From Chloroflexota bacterium (GTDB lineage Bacteria > Chloroflexota > Dehalococcoidia > Lucifugimonadales > Lucifugimonadaceae): a stretch of DNA of 7,038 bases. The DNA lies in the NCBI GenBank assembly GCA_016210435.1, contig JACQUF010000017.1, forward strand, positions 1 through 7,038, read 5' to 3'. This document shows positions 5,489-7,038 of the stretch, one piece after another. The notes beneath the pieces are model-generated. The model had not been told where the DNA came from. It did not search any database and was given only the letters and a program-made list of their open reading frames with translations. The number at the start of each line of letters is the position of its first letter. The first letter of the stretch is position 1. The position numbers and the translations under genes were made by a program.

Positions 5489-6205
5489 ATGGTAACGACG
5501 CGCCGCAAGACCAAATCGGGAGTTCTGATCGTAGACGACGACATGCAGATCAGGCGTCTGCTTGCGCGCTACCTCGCCGCCGAGGGATATGAGGTATGGC
5601 TCGCCGAGAACGGCGAGGAGGCGCTCTACCAGGCGTCGCTTCACCAGCCAAACGTCATCGTCCTGGACCTCGCGATGCCGGTGATGGACGGCTTCGCTGC
5701 CCTGCAGCGACTGCGCGAGTGGTACACGGCGCCGGTGATCATCCTTTCCGCCACCGACCAGGAACGGGAGAAGGTGCGCGCTCTCGACCTGGGCGCCGAC
5801 GACTATCTGACGAAGCCGTTCGGCCAGGCCGAGCTCAGCGCGCGTGTGCGGGCGGCATTGCGGCGCGCGGACCGGCTATCCAAGAACGAAGACCGGAACG
5901 GGGCAGTCGTGCAGATCGAGGACGTCACCATCGATATGGGCGCCCGGATCGTCAAGCGCGGGGGCAGGGAAGTCCACCTTACGAGGACGGAGTACGACCT
6001 GCTTCGCATGATGGCGTCCAATGCCAACAAGGTGCTGACACACCGCCAGCTGCTGCAGACCGTCTGGGGCCCCGAGTACGGTGAAGAGACCGAATACCTG
6101 CGTACATTCGTGAAGCAGCTCCGGCGCAAGCTCGAGGCGGACCCCTCACGTCCCAAGCACATCCTTACCGAGCCAGGCGTCGGCTACCGGTTCATCACGG
6201 ACTGA
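5489..6205 (+). CDS. OmpR/PhoB-family response regulator, KdpE-like
   Basis: The 238-residue regulator has a receiver domain (about 11-127) and a C-terminal winged helix (about 142-236). Visible receiver residues are the acidic pair D16/D17, phospho-acceptor D60 (VIVLDLAMPVMDG), S87, Y106 and K109 (DDYLTKPFG). The output domain shows VHLTRTEYDLLRMM, the VLTHRQLLQTVWGPEYG stretch and YLRTFVKQLRRKLEADP ... TEPGVGYRF, closely like KdpE. It should dimerise on phosphorylation and bind direct-repeat DNA sites. Start: ATG with AGGAAG at 5477-5482, six bases away. It follows the kinase by 34 bp, so the two form an operon and a cognate pair. KdpE likeness does not prove potassium control: no kdp genes are visible and the partner kinase is not KdpD. 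Confidence 0.93.
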   Translation: MVTTRRKTKSGVLIVDDDMQIRRLLARYLAAEGYEVWLAENGEEALYQASLHQPNVIVLDLAMPVMDGFAALQRLREWYTAPVIILSATDQEREKVRALDLGADDYLTKPFGQAELSARVRAALRRADRLSKNEDRNGAVVQIEDVTIDMGARIVKRGGREVHLTRTEYDLLRMMASNANKVLTHRQLLQTVWGPEYGEETEYLRTFVKQLRRKLEADPSRPKHILTEPGVGYRFITD

Positions 6206-6232
6206 TCCGCATCCTCACCCGGGCCCCATGAA

Positions 6233-6649
6233 CTACCGGCGAGCCGCGGCTCGGGGTTCCGATCGAATCGCCGCGATCAATTCCTGCGCCTTCCCCGCTA
6301 GCAGTTCATGAACCGATATGCCGATATTCTCCGTGCCGGCGGTCTTGCCCGCCGCTCTGGCGCGGCGTTCGACGTCTGCCGTAGCCGCGACACGCGCGGG
6401 GTGGTCGGGCTCGGCAGGGTAACCAAGGGAAGCGGCGAAATCGTTGGGTCCCCCTGTGACGCCCGTCAGGCCCTTCACGGCGAGAATCTCGTCGAGGTTG
6501 TCCCAGGCTTTCTTCGACTCGATCTGGGCAAGCACGATGATGTTGGCGTTCCATCGCTTGTAGTACCCGATCTTGTCGCCGAACTTGCCCCAGTCCGGCT
6601 GAACCGTTTGATGCCGATGAGCGGGGGAGACTATACCTCGTGTTGCGGG
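6233..6649 (-). pseudogene. HpcH/HpaI aldolase family, C-terminal remnant
   Basis: The minus-strand frame is open from 6649 to the stop at 6235-6233 and reads as the second half of an HpcH/HpaI (2-keto-3-deoxy-sugar-acid or related) class II aldolase. Recognisable are RGIVSPAHRHQ, WGKFGDKIGYYKRWNANII, VLAQIESKKAWDNLDEIL, GVTGGPNDFAASLGYP and a C-terminal helix. About 138 codons remain, against roughly 250-300 in the family. An in-frame TAA (6652-6650) cuts the frame just upstream, and no homologous N-terminal half is apparent in the bases beyond. The first usable start, GTG at 6535, would delete further barrel strands. The fragment lacks the N-terminal barrel part, so it is very likely non-functional. 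Its upstream side now abuts a divergent lipoprotein gene, which suggests a deletion or rearrangement near 6640-6655. No internal stop or frameshift has accumulated, so the event may be recent. Confidence 0.75.
6240..6253. repeat. 14-bp perfect palindrome near the convergent gene ends
   Basis: CGAGCCGCGGCTCG is its own reverse complement and lies 34 bp after the response-regulator stop, inside the last codons of the aldolase remnant. It could fold as a short GC hairpin on the regulator transcript, but no T-tract follows, so a terminator role is uncertain. Confidence 0.4.
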
Positions 6650-6739
6650 TTAACGCTCGGTGTGATAGGGTGCCGCCACTTCCCCGGCGGGCAGGGGTCG
6701 CGCGCTGGGCGGTGGATTTCAGCTGGTGGGAGTCGTGTG

Positions 6740-7038
6740 ATGTTTCGCATCAGCCGTGGCCGGGTCGTCGGATTCCTCGCGTTGATTTCCATCCTGGCAA
6801 TCGCGTGTGGCAAGGAGGAGGTGGCGACCGCGACGACTGCGGCCGTGACCCAGCCGACGGTGGCGCCGGCTACCGCGGCGCCAACCGCGACGAAGGCAGC
6901 CGCGCCGACCCCGACGTCGGCGCCTGCAAAGGTCCAGCCAACCGCCACGCCGACGACGGCGCCGGCCAAAGTGCAGCCAACCGCCACGCCGACGAAGGCC
7001 GCTGGTGCCCCGCTCCCGGCCGGGGTCGCCTGCTGCCA
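6740..7038 (+). CDS. Lipoprotein with Ala/Pro/Thr-rich linker, probably solute-binding (3' end outside window)
   Basis: The visible 99 codons begin MFRISRGRVVGFLALISILAIACGKEE: a basic n-region, a hydrophobic core and a lipobox (A-I-A-C) with the lipidated cysteine at residue 23. The mature N-terminus would be membrane-anchored outside the cytoplasm. Residues 27-90 are an Ala/Pro/Thr/Val linker with scattered lysines, including a 13-residue unit (APAKVQPTATPTx) repeated twice. A different composition (PLPAGVACC) starts at the window edge, perhaps the first residues of the folded domain. This head is typical of extracellular solute-binding proteins of Chloroflexota-type ABC importers, but the functional domain is not in view, so the role is inference. 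Start: ATG at 6740 with GGGAG (6728-6732), seven bases upstream; an in-frame GTG at 6737 is an alternative. It is transcribed divergently from the aldolase remnant. Confidence 0.8.
   Translation, partial: MFRISRGRVVGFLALISILAIACGKEEVATATTAAVTQPTVAPATAAPTATKAAAPTPTSAPAKVQPTATPTTAPAKVQPTATPTKAAGAPLPAGVACC
6920..6997 (+). repeat. Tandem 39-bp repeat inside the lipoprotein linker
   Basis: Two in-frame 39-bp units (6920-6958, 6959-6997) encode APAKVQPTATPT followed by T or K. They differ at five bases: four are silent third-position changes and one alters the last residue. Thus the protein repeat is kept while the DNA has drifted. Confidence 0.8.

Noticed and set aside
6233..6535. A 100-residue aldolase gene starting at GTG 6535
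   Set aside because: Family homology continues upstream of this GTG to about 6640, so it is an internal codon; a protein from here would lack most of the barrel.
6631..6987. 118-residue Gly/Ala/Val-rich minus-strand frame that looks membrane-like
   Set aside because: It is the complement of the Ala/Pro/Thr linker codons of the lipoprotein; the hydrophobicity is an artefact of low-complexity DNA.
1..7038. tRNA, rRNA, CRISPR array, transposase or phage genes
   Set aside because: No cloverleaf, rRNA segment, regularly spaced repeats with unique spacers, or mobile-element proteins were seen anywhere in the window.

Overview
The window is GC-rich bacterial chromosome with compact gene spacing, Shine-Dalgarno starts and several GTG/TTG-type starts. 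The right-edge gene encodes a lipoprotein signal followed by a long Ala/Pro/Thr linker, a style common in Chloroflexota solute-binding lipoproteins. Together with a galactonate-dehydratase-like enolase-superfamily enzyme and an HpcH/HpaI aldolase remnant, this makes a Chloroflexota-like source, possibly a metagenome contig, my best guess. It is an inference from gene style, not a phylogenetic result.

Layout, left to right. (1) Bases 3-1181 (+): the 3' part of a GalD-like sugar-acid dehydratase, with every catalytic residue visible. (2) Bases 1182-1447: a non-coding spacer with a perfect 11-bp inverted repeat and a 38-bp sequence repeated in tandem. (3) Bases 1448-1906 (+): a single-domain TrmO (TsaA-like) tRNA methyltransferase. 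(4) Bases 2426-1911 (-): a ribbon-helix-helix antitoxin and a RelE/ParE-type toxin, ending 4 bp from trmO in convergent orientation. (5) Bases 2623-6205 (+): the main block, consisting of a tandem-domain universal stress protein, a soluble histidine kinase and an OmpR/KdpE-type response regulator. (6) Bases 6649-6233 (-): the C-terminal remnant of an HpcH/HpaI aldolase. (7) Bases 6740-7038 (+): the start of a lipoprotein that runs off the window.

The most notable part is the stress-signalling block. The kinase has the order HTH - GAF - PAS - HisKA - HATPase, with no membrane segment. Its GAF domain closely resembles the haem-binding GAF-A domain of mycobacterial DevS/DosT. It keeps a histidine (H171) and a tyrosine (Y193) at the same 22-residue spacing as the DevS proximal haem ligand H149 and distal Y171. 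A tandem Usp gene lies directly upstream, as Rv3134c lies next to devR-devS in Mycobacterium tuberculosis. Here, however, the output half is different: a HisKA-type kinase and a winged-helix OmpR-type regulator replace the HisKA_3 kinase and NarL-type DevR. The N-terminal DNA-binding-like HTH on the kinase is a further oddity. The working idea is a cytosolic gas or redox sensor controlling a stress response. Haem binding, ligand and targets remain inference.

The sugar-acid dehydratase, the aldolase remnant and the lipoprotein fit sugar-acid uptake and catabolism, but they are not shown to form one pathway here.
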